In this document: positions 24,851 to 36,545 of the stretch, piece by piece
Layout: the number at the start of each line of letters is the position of its first letter
Position numbering within the stretch: position 1 is the stretch's first letter
Assembly: GCA_023653785.1 (NCBI GenBank)
Contig: JAMKCH010012541.1
Span: 1-64,000, forward strand
Direction of reading: 5' to 3'
Source of the DNA: Ophioderma brevispina
Lineage: Eukaryota; Echinodermata; Ophiuroidea; Amphilepidida; Ophiodermatidae
DNA length: 64,000 nucleotides
The notes under the pieces: generated by a model
What the model saw: only the letters and a program-made list of their open reading frames with translations
Told to the model about the DNA's origin: nothing
The model's database searches: none
Position numbers and translations under genes: made by a program

Positions 24851-27020
24851 CCCTTGGTATTAAAAATTCAAAATGATCTTGTTAGCTTGTTTTAAGTGCT
24901 TAATTTTTTTTAGATAATTAAAAAGAGTAGCAATGCAACATGTACACGATCATCATGTCATCTGAGTTGAGCAGTATTCATAAAATGTTAAACTGCGTTA
25001 ACAGAAATTGATTGGAGTTCACCTTGTAAAGTTTTAGGCCCTATACTACTTTAAAAATATTTTATGGCTCTCATCAGATACTTTAAAGATGGTTTTAAAA
25101 CTGTTCAGCAACATTGCATTTTTTTCCAGTTAAATATTGAACAATCCTAAAATGCCCATTGAAAAATCGCTTCCCTCAAAATACAAGCAACCCCAGTACA
25201 TCAACTACTGTTGATTCATAACAACTAGGGTTAGGAAAAACTGGAAAAGCTGTTGAAAGTTCATTTACAGCTAAGCTGATTGCAAAGTATTGCCTCATAC
25301 AATATCCTCTAAATAGCTAGATCAGACATACCAAAAAAAGGTGCAGTTTCAGGTCACTGCATTCCGAGAGCTGACTTCACACCATGCTGGTTGCTACATT
25401 TGTCGACCACATATTGTTTACTATTTGTAACAACTTCTGCATTTAGGCATACATGTGAAAGAAGGCATATCAGTAAATAATGGCACATTATATAGCCTAG
25501 TTAAAACATCTAATAGATCGACAGATGAAATCTGATGAATCACCACCAAAAACAAACCAAAAAGGCCGACAGCTCAGTTTCCAGCATGAATCACATGTAT
25601 GAGCACTATCTGGCAGGGACTGACTTTTAAGAAGAGTGAGATAGAATGATACCTTCCCTTCAGCTCTACTTAGGCACTTGTAGGATAGGAGAGTGATTTA
25701 CAGCTCCCCTTAAGAATCTGATTTATACCTGGTAACCAGGTATAAATGTCTAGAATTGGTAAATACATTGTACCTTAAACAACTCCCCTCAAAACTTCCC
25801 TGATATGACCAGGCGAGCTTTTTATTGAGCACCGCCTAATTTTAAAAGTCCGTCCCTGCTACAGTTTTGAATCTCTTGATTTGCCCCTGCTACTATTTGA
25901 ATCTTTGAATTTTGATCCAATTTCTCAGCGAAATTCCAAAAATCCACAAATATGCAAAACGAGAACCTTTCAATTGATTTTTACATTACTTCAATTCCAA
26001 ATGGTGCAGATCCAAATTCCCCTTGTACTTGCATTAAGAAAATGGGTGTTGTGGTTCACGCCAGTTAAAATCTCCCTTAAAAAAGAAATCTAAAAAAAAA
26101 AAACAAATTCAAGGGAAAAAAAATAGTTTACAGACTTTATAACTGGCCTGCTATCGTAATTGTCCCCATAGAAAAGCATGCTTTGATTTTTCTGTTGTGC
26201 ACAACAGGAAATATTAAATCATCATCTTATTAAATAATCTTATAATTAAATAACAATGGCGTATTCGACTTGTTCACTTCTTGTGTGATCTAATATGCAT
26301 TCCAAATATGAAAACTAATTAGGGGCACTTCTTAAAGGTCCTCAATACGTCTGTTGATTTACAATAAACAAATGCTTGAAGCCAATTTGTGTTCCCAGTC
26401 TCTCCCATTTGTTCTATTTTTGGAACAACATTCAATTCTTTCCACAACCTCAACAAAGTGCTTTTCCCCCAAATACTTGTCTTGTATTACTAATGACCAG
26501 CTATTGAAATGATCATAACATGTGCTGTAGGCCTATAGATGTGCAATTTATAGCCATTATATCATTTTAGAACCATAGATCATCAGACGACTCAACATCG
26601 CCTGACATTTATATTACCTTGTTATAATTAGTAATAGTGAAGCTGTGGTTAACCGGGCAATGTGTGGAGGTGGATTTGTTGGCTCCACTCCAAAAGTTTG
26701 CTTTATACCCAAGTATACAATACAGTGCCCAATAACTGCCCATTGACTATTGCTAGCTACTCCTGCTTTTCATATGGAGTGCACATGTGAGATTCTGCCT
26801 GAAAGCATGCTCCAGGACCATAACCAGTTAAATTATCTCACAAGGCAGCAAGCTATTCACTAATTTCTACTTCAATCGCCAACTCTGATGTTCAATTGCA
26901 ATCTCTAAAACCCGATCTAAAATAAAATAATAGAATAAAATCGAACCAAACTAAAATGGATTACAAGATGAGTAACGCCACGAAATCTCAAGTTCATTGG
27001 CAGAAAGTCGCTTTTTTTAA
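24851..27020. other. No gene recognised
   Basis: Featureless AT-rich DNA. A local inverted TACCTGGTAACCAGGTA (25,728-25,744) is a perfect short palindrome. Confidence 0.5.
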
Positions 27021-27027
27021 TACTTAA

Positions 27028-27374
27028 AGACACTATCAGCGATTTGCTAAATCAGCAAATTGAAAAAATCATCAAAAATCAGATTTTTGCATGTATTTAA
27101 CAAGTACAGGTATCCTAACATACCCTGCAAATGATAAGACCAGAAGCAACCTAATAAGGACAGAATCGGAGATTTTAGTAATCACTGTCCGTTCGGACAC
27201 TTACAACAACACGTAATTGAATGGAGAATCGTATCTTGGAACACTGCCGTTTTCTTCCTTTTCTGTCAATTCTACAGCTGGAAAAGGTAACTTATGAGAA
27301 TTCTACAGACTTATCCTTCACTTTGAAGCTATTCCTGCAAATTTCAAATATTTTTCAAATCACTGATAGTGTCT
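27028..27374. mobile_element. TTAA-flanked MITE, family A
   Basis: A 347-bp element with inverted termini: left AGACACTATCAGCGATTT, right the complement of AGACACTATCAGTGATTT. It is flanked by TTAA at 27,024-27,027 and 27,375-27,378. It has no coding capacity. TTAA target duplication is the signature of piggyBac-type transposition, but the TIR start (AGA) is not the usual piggyBac CCC, so the superfamily is uncertain. Related copies: 27,892-28,149 (partial), 37,762-38,847 and 44,279-44,651. Confidence 0.75.
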
Positions 27375-27873
27375 TTAAATAAATACAGAGTGCACACATA
27401 ATCATGAATAGCGCCGCTATATAAGGGGTTGAAAATATATGCTCCAGGAGCTTATCGGGCCAATAGCATATTAAGTTGTCTCCAAACCTTAACCCTAACC
27501 CTGGGAGGAACTGAAGGAGTGAGGGAAGAGGGGAACAAGAAAAGTCGCAAATTCGGGTGGGATTTGAATCCAGGGCCCTAAGGGCCCCAGCCCCATGACC
27601 CGGGGTAGCACGCTACTGCGGTGTCGCTTTTTCGTTTTCGTGTCGCCAGCGATTTTGTGCCCATATGAGTCTTGGTTTGATGACGTCATCGCTACTTTCT
27701 GGACTTGGTGCATTTTTCTCAATCAACACAGTGAGTTTTGGTGAGATCTAGTTGTGCTAGGGAGTCTTGTAAATCATGCCGACTAGAGGATTTCTCACAT
27801 TTGTGTCTTCATAACACAAAATATTTTGTCTAAAACTGGGATTGGCACAGGAGGGAATGAACTCCCTTTGCCC
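27117..27873 (+). repeat. Tandem duplication, left copy
   Basis: A 757-bp segment repeated at an offset of 775 bp (second copy 27,892-28,638), joined by a run of about 18 A. I see about five substitutions and one small indel-rich patch (near 27,625 versus 28,400), so the copies are about 99% identical. It begins inside a TTAA-type MITE and contains a tRNA-like SINE part on the minus strand. Confidence 0.9.
27540..27630 (-). repeat. tRNA-derived SINE-like segment
   Basis: On the minus strand a B-box-like GGATTCAAATCCC lies at 27,571-27,559, and a weaker A-box-like stretch (TAGCGTGCTACC) lies about 45 bases upstream of it (near 27,615). The arrangement resembles the tRNA head of a pol III SINE. 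A second copy is at about 28,325-28,410, in the right duplicate. No tRNA fold is complete, so it is not a working tRNA gene. Confidence 0.45.
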
Positions 27874-27891
27874 AAAAAAAAAAAAAAAAAA

Positions 27892-28638
27892 AACATACCC
27901 TGCAAATGATAAGACCAGAAGCAACCTAATAAGGACAGAATCGGAGATTTTAGTAATCACTGTCCGTTCGGACACTTACAACAACACGTAATTGAATGGA
28001 GAATCGTATCTTGGAACACTGCCGTTTTCTTCCTTTTCTGTCAATTCTACAGCTGGAAAAGGTAACTTATGAGAATTCTACAGACTTATCCTTCACTTTG
28101 AAGCTATTCCTGCAAATTTCAAATATTTTTCAAATCACTGATAGTGTCTTTAAATAAATACAGAGTGCACACATAATCATGAATAGCGCCGCTATATAAG
28201 GGGTTGAAAATATATGCTCCAGGAGCTTATCGGACCAATAGCATATTAAGTTGTCTCCAAACCTTAACCCTGACCCTGGGAGGAACTGAAGGAGTGAGGG
28301 AAGAGGGGAACAAGAAAAGTCGCAAATTCGGGTGGGATTTGAACCCAGGGCCCTAAGGGCCCCAGCCCCATGACCCAGGGTAGCACGCTACTACGGTGTC
28401 GCTGGCCCGGCCAGCGTTTTCGTGCCCATATGAGTCTTGGTTTGATGACGTCATCGCTACTTTCTGGACTTGGTGCATTTTTCTCAATCAACACAGTGAG
28501 TTTTGGTGAGATCTAGTTGTGCTAGGGAGTCTTGTAAATCATGCCGACTAGAGGATTTCTCACATTTGTGTCTTCATAACACAAAATATTTTGTCTAAAA
28601 CTGGGATTGGCACAGGAGGGAATGAACTCCCTTTGCCC
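27892..28638 (+). repeat. Tandem duplication, right copy
   Basis: Second copy of the 775-bp-offset duplication, starting AACATACCCTGCAAATG and ending CTCCCTTTGCCC. It has a truncated MITE (27,892 to about 28,149) that lacks the left 90 bp present in the first copy's MITE, so the left duplication breakpoint is inside that element. Confidence 0.9.
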
Positions 28639-28644
28639 TAGGTA

Positions 28645-31510
28645 TTAACAGGTTGTGGCATATCAGTTGTAATTACGGTATATGCATATTGCAAAAAAAA
28701 AAAAAAATAAAACACTTGGATTTTGAAAGGTGTGACCTAATATGAGCATTTGTAAAAAGATAGGTGTGGCCATGCTTCAGTTAACTTTACATCATTATGT
28801 TGCACCAGGACAGAATATTTTGTGTTTTAAAATCATGCATAAAAATGAGCAATTATTGGTAATTGAAGCTCTTATTTTTTCCTTAAATCGAAACCCATGT
28901 AGAGCTCTGCTATACATTTTACAGGTAAGGGAGTGGGCAAGCTAGGCAGGATCGACCCTATAGTCTTTGCCTGCTTTTTGGTAGAGATTGGTATTTTTAC
29001 TGCAGGGTTATTCAAGGATCAACCTTTGCTGGGAATCCCATTAAAACCTTCCTTCACCAAATTGAAACTTGGTTCATGAACCCTGATAAGAATTCATTTT
29101 AGGAATTGATGAATTGATACTATAAAAGGTTGGTAAAATTCCATTTAACCTTTTAAAACATAATACCATACTGTTATCTCTGTTCACTTTGAACAAAGAG
29201 GATATGGCTGCAATGTGATAGGGCAGTGATGATCAGAAAGATAGGAGAAAACTTTAAAGGAAAACAAAACTAATCCATGAACATGAAGTCCCATAGTACA
29301 CTGCTTTTCATGGAGGCTCTGCCCAGGCCATAGAAATATTTGTCTTTCTGAGAATGCAGAGCAATTCATAGCTTATGTATCAGAAATTTTCTGCATGTAA
29401 GGGCAGTTTGTTCAACAGGATAAAGGGCTTTTAAAGCTTTTTGTGCGCTACAAAAATAGCCGTAGGATGGTTGATCGGTTGGACACCAATTTGCGGATTG
29501 ATTAAAGCAAAATAAATGACAAATGCCAGAATTTTTGTGACAACTTGCATTTTCAAGTCATATCAATTGTTTTCTGCCTCCTACCTTGGCTGTGCAATAG
29601 ACATAGTGGAAATATATTTTTGAGTGCATCAGTAGACTTGTTTTTTACAAAGGGCATTTTGTGATCCATAGCCTCACCATTTATCTGAACCATTGGTCAT
29701 AGTATGTAGTACTAGTGTGTGTGCCAATCTTACATGCAGATTTGATCTAGTCTCAGACCCAGAGAGTGTTTTTGAATCAATCCCACAATGCATTGCAATG
29801 TGCCTATAATGTACTGTACTAAACACATGTCAGTACTTGGGGATAAAAAGTGTTCAAGAAGTTTAAAACCACAAGATATTTTTGCATGCAAAAATTCCCT
29901 AAGTACTACTAGCACCTTGGTGGCTAAAATGAGTGTAAAAGTCCAGGTTTTTATGTGTTAAGAATAGGATTTTTGTGTGCTCACATGACCCTTATTTAGT
30001 GAAATTTCCCAAAACTGGTGTATTGTGAGATGGACAAAATACAACCTCTGATCTAGTAGAATTTCAATATTCAAATTTTCTGTCTGAAAATGAACTGTGG
30101 AACACAATTCAAACATTTGCTCATCAAAATACACCATCAGAGTCCACTGAAACGTTGGGAATAACTTTTTTTTTTGTAATTCAAGGATAAAGAATAAATG
30201 AAGAATAATTTGCTTAGACCACAGCATGCCTCTTCAAGAATACATGAAAAGAATAAATATTTGCCCCTCTGATTTCAATCCTCTTGTCTTAACCCTTGTC
30301 TTACCAATCCCCGCATCCCCTAGTGACCTTTCCTCCAGTGTGCTAAAATGCCAAAATCTTTTTAAATTGTAGGTAATCATTTTTCTCATCCTTTCTGCTC
30401 ATTTTAGCAAAATTAAAATGTGAAGGTAGCACCTGTGTGGAACTTTGCTCTGGTGCGCTATTAATTAAATGCCAAAAGTTTGCTTAAAAAGTTTCTAGGT
30501 AATCATTTTTCTCATCCTGTCTGGTCATTTAGTCAAAAGGTGAAGGTATGGTACCTTCACCTGGGTTATGCAGTCTTAGGGTTAGGGAGTTGCCTCCAAA
30601 GAATAATTTATGGTACATTTTTTAAAATCCACAGTAAGGCTTTAAAAAACTCTGTTCATGTAAGACTAGTAAATAGCCATCATTTAGAGCTGAAAACCAC
30701 AAAATTGGATTTTTGCCTATTTTCTGTGTTTTACCGACTCACAGACTTTGTCACTGTGACGCCTACTACCGCCTAGTTGTGCAAGCCTCACCATCACCGC
30801 CTTTCCCTTTTACTGTTAATAATAGAGTAAAATACCAAATGATAAAATGGTAAATAATAATATAAGTCTGAGCAAACACTGCTGTACTTGTAAGTTTAAT
30901 AGCCTTCTGTGATAACAAATTGTAAAAGATTTATAAATTTGTTCCTAGTTTATTTTAATTTACTGCTTACTTGGCAACAGGCATATAATTACTCAAAAGA
31001 GAGAAAATGTGGTATGTGCCAGCGATAAGTAGTGTGTTCCCAGAAAATGTTATTACAGAGATGACATCTGGAAATGTGCCAGTGAAGTTGACGTTGCTCC
31101 ATAAATGCTCTGAATAATTGAATAACACTAGTACTCTGGCAAAATACACCAAAATAGCTTTTCCCTGCTTCATACACACATGCCCTTAATTGCATATTTT
31201 CAAAATCCCAGTAGCAAATGCTTCTCAAAGATAATTAAAGGAAATATGTCAAGATTTGTCAAGCTCAGTTGACTTACATCATAACATATAAGTACATACA
31301 TCACAAATTCCGAAAAAAACATATACATTTGATGTAAAATTACAAAATAGAGGCATTTAATTTTGCGTTTTGAAACGAAGAAAACGGCAGATTTTTCGCC
31401 AAGGCTTCATTGATCAAAAGCACCCAATTTTGCTCTCCTCGTGAAGTCAAAAGTGATGACCAAAACATCGTGTTGAATCAAATTGTATTGCTGACACGTA
31501 ATATTGATGG
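28645..31510. other. No gene; contains repeat D copy
   Basis: Apart from repeat D (29,757-30,040), a pair of direct repeats near 30,335-30,545 (GTAATCATTTTTCTCATCCT...GTCATTT...AAAGGTGAAGGTA-type) is seen, about 120 bp apart. Confidence 0.5.
29757..30040. repeat. Interspersed repeat D, copy 1
   Basis: Shares blocks with 61,480-61,745: AATGCATTGCAATGTGC, GTCAGTACTT-GGGATAAAAA, AAAATGAGTGTAAA, AGAATAGGATTTTTG and CACATGACC. No terminal repeats or coding capacity recognised. Confidence 0.7.
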
Positions 31511-31515
31511 ATTAA

Positions 31516-32306
31516 CCCTCGTCTACCTGAGCCATTTTTGTAACAAATGCCATGGGGGGGTGGGGTTACCACCCCCCCTGTAATTTTTGTTACTGAACAC
31601 CCGATTCCAGTAAATTTGGTACCAAACGCTAGCTTAGAGTTTCTTCTTTCTCTTGGTACCAAAATAAAGTACTAACATCCCCATATGACGTCACCAGACG
31701 TCATATGTTGAGGAAAGTACGAAAATACTGAATATACGGTGGAAAATTGTATTTCGCAATTTTATCGACTCAAAACCTTATTATAGAACTTAACATGATG
31801 TCCATATGTAAAAACGAGTCATGTCCCATCAAGTAGAGTCAAAAACCGCATGAAAATTGCATATTCCGAAGCCTTTTGGCGAAAAATTGAATTTTTTCAA
31901 CTGTGTGTGTCTATGGAAATGGCGTTTGCTGACATGCAAACATTATGACATCATTATGAAGTAATGCTAGGGCAGTTGTTGGTACTTATTTTGAACTCAA
32001 TGGAAAGAGGAGGACCATAGCTATCTATGGTACCAAAATCAAGTTTCTGTGATGTTCCTGTGCGGTGTTAGGCATGTTGGTACTTCTTTCCGGAGGGGGG
32101 TGGGTTACACCCCCCCCCCCCCCCATCGATCACTTTGGGACACCCGGTATGTAACTTATACCCCGGTTTTTGGATTAAAAGGAGTGGAACAGAAAATTGA
32201 CAATTACATTAAATAATTTGGCACCAAAAAAGGGGGTTTTAGCAAAACGGGGAAAAAACCTGAAGGGGGGTTGGTAACCACCCCCCCCCCCTTCGGTAGA
32301 CGAGGG
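31516..32306. mobile_element. TTAA-flanked MITE, family C (piggyBac-like ends)
   Basis: A 791-bp element with termini CCCTCGTCTACC and GGTAGACGAGGG and TTAA at 31,512-31,515 and 32,307-32,310. CCC starts plus TTAA duplication are the pattern of piggyBac-type elements. Internally it carries G-run/C-run pairs near both ends (31,554-31,577; 32,095-32,124; 32,268-32,292) that could fold back. No transposase is seen. A partial relative is at 41,096-41,298. Confidence 0.7.
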
Positions 32307-32413
32307 TTAATGAAAGTAATAATAAAAATTTGAAATAAGTTACAGGAATGAAGTCATATTTTGTTTCATTTCGTTGTGTTTTATTTTTTGTTTTTTTTTT
32401 TTATTATTATTGA

Positions 32414-32455
<42 letters not shown>
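32414..32455. repeat. Poly(A) run of about 38 bases
   Basis: Preceded by a T-rich tract (32,387-32,410), so the two could pair as a hairpin. The length is likely inexact in the assembly. Confidence 0.85.
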
Positions 32456-32459
<4 letters not shown>

Positions 32460-33330
32460 CAACGATAAAAGTTCACAGGGGGGTAGGACACGACCTGCTC
32501 GAATTTGGGCTTGGGATTTCCTAAACGGTAATTTGTGGAAGCTGCTACGTGCATTTACTAGGGTAGCCTGTGTCTCAGTTCCTTACAAATATCCTCTTAA
32601 ACCCTAGTTCAATACATCTTAGTAAAATCATGATAAATAAAGGATAAATTCTTGACTTCAAAATCCGTCGGGGTTAGTGGATTAACCCCGCTGCAAAATA
32701 GTGTTAATTTCCAATAACGGTCAGTTAGATTTAAATATTCGTGACCGGGACTAGAATTTAGGCAAGTTGAGTGTAACCGCGATAGAGTAATAGCGGCCCT
32801 CCTACCGTAGTACGGTCCCTGAACGGACTAGCACTCGAGTCGCGACGGATGTGATGCCGATTTGATTCAGGCTGTTGCGTTAGGATGGCATGTCTAACCC
32901 CCTGGCATTTCACTCGAATAGGAAAGTGGTAACACTGCGATATTATGGTCACAACGATGTAAATTATGGATGGTCATCACTTTGACGTCACCATTTCCTG
33001 TGATGTGGATTGTCGGAATCGTTTTCTAGTCAGCTATTGGGCGGAAAATTAAAAGGGCAAAATACTCAACAAAGGGACAATTTTCAAACTTATTTTGATT
33101 TATATCTATCCTATGTCCCCCTAGCTTTCCTCCATACCAATGTTCCAAATATTCAGAATCATGACCTATTTCCTTTAAACAAAAGATATTTAAATTAATT
33201 GAGATATGATCAGTAAAAAATTGCCCAATGCATGTAGGACAGGTGTCTGAGAAGAGGAGTGTTAAGATTGGAAATTTATCCAAGTGCCATGCCAACCAAG
33301 GATACCATTCAATTTACATTAGTCTGTAAT
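32460..33330. other. No gene recognised
   Basis: A GC-richer patch at 32,740-32,960 has a weak B-box-like TTCTAGTCCCGG on the minus strand (SINE-like?), not enough to call. Confidence 0.4.
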
Positions 33331-33337
33331 TTCTTAA

Positions 33338-33688
33338 AGGTGCAAAGAGAGCTTTCACATAAGGGTGTCCCTAAAAAATCAAAAGAACTGAGTTTGCCCT
33401 GAGTAAAGCTTTCCATAAAAAATATCCCCATCTGAAAGGATTAAGTCACTGAGGAATGTTCTTTGGTACAAAATGTGAAATTTCTAATTTCGTATATAAT
33501 AGGAGCAAATATGAAATTCAGCCTATGTTTTATATTGAAATATAAGCAAATCAAAATCATCTTTTTTGTCTCTTTTAAGATATTTCTGTAGCAAAATACA
33601 AGGGAAGGACTCATATTGAGTGTCTAATCTATACAGGAAATTAATTATGACACAACATTTGGGTGGCCTCAAAATCTCTCATTGCACC
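33338..33688. mobile_element. TTAA-flanked MITE, family B
   Basis: A 351-bp element with inverted ends AGGTGCAAAGAGAG and CTCTCATTGCACCT, and TTAA at 33,334-33,337 and 33,689-33,692. It has no coding capacity. A second, right-truncated copy lies at 49,211-49,500. The TIR differs from families A and C. Confidence 0.75.
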
Positions 33689-33694
33689 TTAAAG

Positions 33695-35925
33695 CTTGAG
33701 GAGTCAGGGCCAGGACTAGCACAGGGTGCAAAATGGCTACTCGCAGATCTTACAGTTACTGGTAGCAGTACAAAAGATGCAGGCTCGTATTCCAAAATGG
33801 TGTTTAACAACTGTTTAGTTAGAGGTGCTTGTTCCGATTTATGTCTTTTGTGTTCTCTACTTGATATGAGAGCCTGGCACTTGTGCATACACCCCATCAA
33901 GTACCGTGGGAAACAAACTTGCATTTTTATGGTAGAAGCAATTATGCATATTGCAAAGGCCTATTCAATAATGTGCGAATATTGATGGTTAACCATTAAA
34001 ACGGCATTTTTTTGTTTATTTCTTGGGAATAAAATGGATTGGAGGGCTCAAATTTCAGGACGACAATGAGAAAAATACGGCCTTTCATCTGATATCAAAA
34101 TTGATACTACTTCCGGGTTAATGGGGGTGTCCCTAAGATGATCAGAACATGCACCTTTAAATGAACATTTATCTCTGTAATAGTGAGGTAGATGGGGGAA
34201 TAATTTTTTAACTATGGTAAAAACATCAAATTTGTCATATACCAAATTAAGTTTTTTTAACGTTCTGGACTAACAAACAAACATATCTGCATTAGGCCCT
34301 ACTTTAAAAAAATATTACACGCAGGGTCATAAGACAATGACAGTTAAGCAATAAAATTAGAATTCCACAAAAACCTTAAAATTAGGGGCAAGACATTAAT
34401 TTTCAAATTCGGAAAAAAAGGGATCGCAAATTAACAAGGCCTCGTTTCCACAAAATATGTGCAATGATAAAGATGCCCCACAACCTCCAGGGGTCCTAGT
34501 GAAAAGGTCAAACAAGTAGTATTTTAAAAAAGTTTTGGCCTGGGCAAGAAAGCAAAATTGGGCCTTTTGTTTGCTTTTCTGTTCATTTCCTCCTCTCCTG
34601 ACCCCTGACCTGTGACCCTGATCTTTATCAGAGTTATTTTTTGATGAGTTATTGATGGAGTTCATGTATTAATGTTTTTAGAGTTAGTGAGTTAATGTTT
34701 TTTTTTGTGAGTGATGGATGGTGAGTTTCATCAACGCTTATTTTTATAGGTTTTTTGTTTGATAATTGAAGCCGAGTGCATTGCCTATTATATTTTAATA
34801 AGAACTACATTTTGCAATGCTGAAAATGCAACCCAGTAACTTCACCAGGAGGACAAACTTCATTACCTGGCGATAAAAAAATGTTTGGTATCCCCTACCA
34901 ATCCTTTTTGAGGCCTGCTCTTCAATTTCTTTTATTTGTTACATTGTCATTCATAACTTTATTATTAAAGTATCTCATACACCTTGGCTAATGCGTATTC
35001 AGAAAGTCCTTTTAAACCATGTTCTGTGATCATTAGAGGGGCCTTCCAGACAGAAGTAAGGAAATGAAAAGGCCACCTTTTACAAGTCCTATTGCATGTT
35101 CCACTATATGCTCTCTATTTTCACCTCTTCGGATAAAAATAAAAGCCCACCTTCCCTCCCCTTTTCTTTAAAACCCACTGCTAAACATGTTTTCTTTTTA
35201 ACTCGGCCTTATCAAAAGCATTTCATTTCTCATTTAGTAGAACTGACATCAATTGCAATAAGATGAGAGCTTGCTACAGTAACATTTAACATACACATGT
35301 AGAAAATATCAGGGACATCAATTTGCCAGTAGGCAGGTTTAATTTAAGGAGAACCTATGTGAGCTTGAGCACATAGTAAATATCACTGAGCCCTTGACTG
35401 TATGCCAGGGTGTACTTATGTCTAGACTGCTGTAGGCTCTCAATAGCTTGTAACAGTTACATTTTGCAACTGTAATTGATTCACGTCTGTCTGCTTAGCC
35501 TTAAGTTACATAAGTAGCTGGTGTGAGGATTGAGACATTCTTGGCAAAACATCAAAATGTGAGTGTTATACCTTCAGTTTGTAGCCGACTTGACTGGTCA
35601 AAGGTGAAACACATTACAATTTTGTATTTTAGTTATTATTAGACTTCTCTTTTGTTTAATTTCCACAATTAGCACGGTATTTCGTGTTCGTAGAGCCACT
35701 TTAGAATAAGAACCGTTGCCAGGAAACTGGCTCACGCTACTTGGTTCTGAGTCATGATCACATTGATCAAACAGAAAGCAATGGCAAGTCATAATTCGGA
35801 ACAGGTTGCCGAGTCAAGGCCTGAGCAGTAACCAATGGATTAATAACGTGCACGACATCCGGCGGAATGTTTTTATCCCCTGGCTTGAAAAGCAGAAGGG
35901 GGGATTATGATATCAGTCACGGCGG
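33695..35925. other. No gene recognised
   Basis: AT-rich, no element ends or coding signal seen. Confidence 0.5.
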
Positions 35926-35929
35926 CGGC

Positions 35930-36545
35930 GTGGCGTCCAACACAATCTTGTGAAACGCGATAACATGAGACCCATAAGGGTTATATTGATGTAACTTGGT
36001 GGGGGGATAAGCGCCATGCCCTTCATCTGATTTAGATTATGGGCATGGCCATTATGCAATTAGGTAACACTAATTTGCATAATAATGAGTTTAATTTGGG
36101 GGTATTTCCCAACACATCTGTGAACGCGTTAACATGAGACCCTAAGGGTTATGGTGATTTGTAACCTTGGTCGGTGGGATCGGACTGCCATGCCAATCAT
36201 CTGATTAGATTATGAGCGGGGCATATGCTAATAGTTACCTAATTGAATACTTAATTAGTTTAATTTGGTGTATGTATTTTTCCCTAAAAGCTTGTGAACA
36301 AACGATCTGAAGATCCATTAAGTCGATTTTGATTTAAACTTGGTGGAGGGGTTGGGGAATCATGTACTCTCGTGCTGATTCGTTTGTGGCGCATTGATAT
36401 GCTAATTAATAAAGCTAATTTGCATATTTAGGGGCGAAATTGGGGTATTTTCACCCAAAAAATTTGTGAACAAACTATCTGAGATCCATAAGTCTGTTTT
36501 GATGAAACTTGATGGAGGGGTGGGAGGGAATCAGTACTCTCGCGT
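35930..36545. repeat. Tandem array of about 171 bp units
   Basis: Four imperfect units with a recurring start TTGTGAAC...AT-TGAGA-CC-TAAG (at 35,946, 36,117, 36,291 and 36,461; spacings 171, 174 and 170). Each carries GGTGG/GGAGGG, a CATCTGAT-type block and TAATTTGCATA. The first unit is preceded by GC-rich GGCGGCGGCG at 35,921. Confidence 0.8.

Noticed and set aside
27484..27502. Telomere-like TTAACCCTAACCCTGG
   Set aside because: Only two units, and one is already mutated in the second duplicate; part of the repeat unit.
32740..32960. tRNA or SINE head on the minus strand (TTCTAGTCCCGG as B-box)
   Set aside because: No convincing A-box at the right distance and no cloverleaf pairing.
35930..36545. 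Tandem array as a possible CRISPR-type array
   Set aside because: Units of 171 bp are similar throughout, without a repeat/spacer division, and the DNA is eukaryotic.
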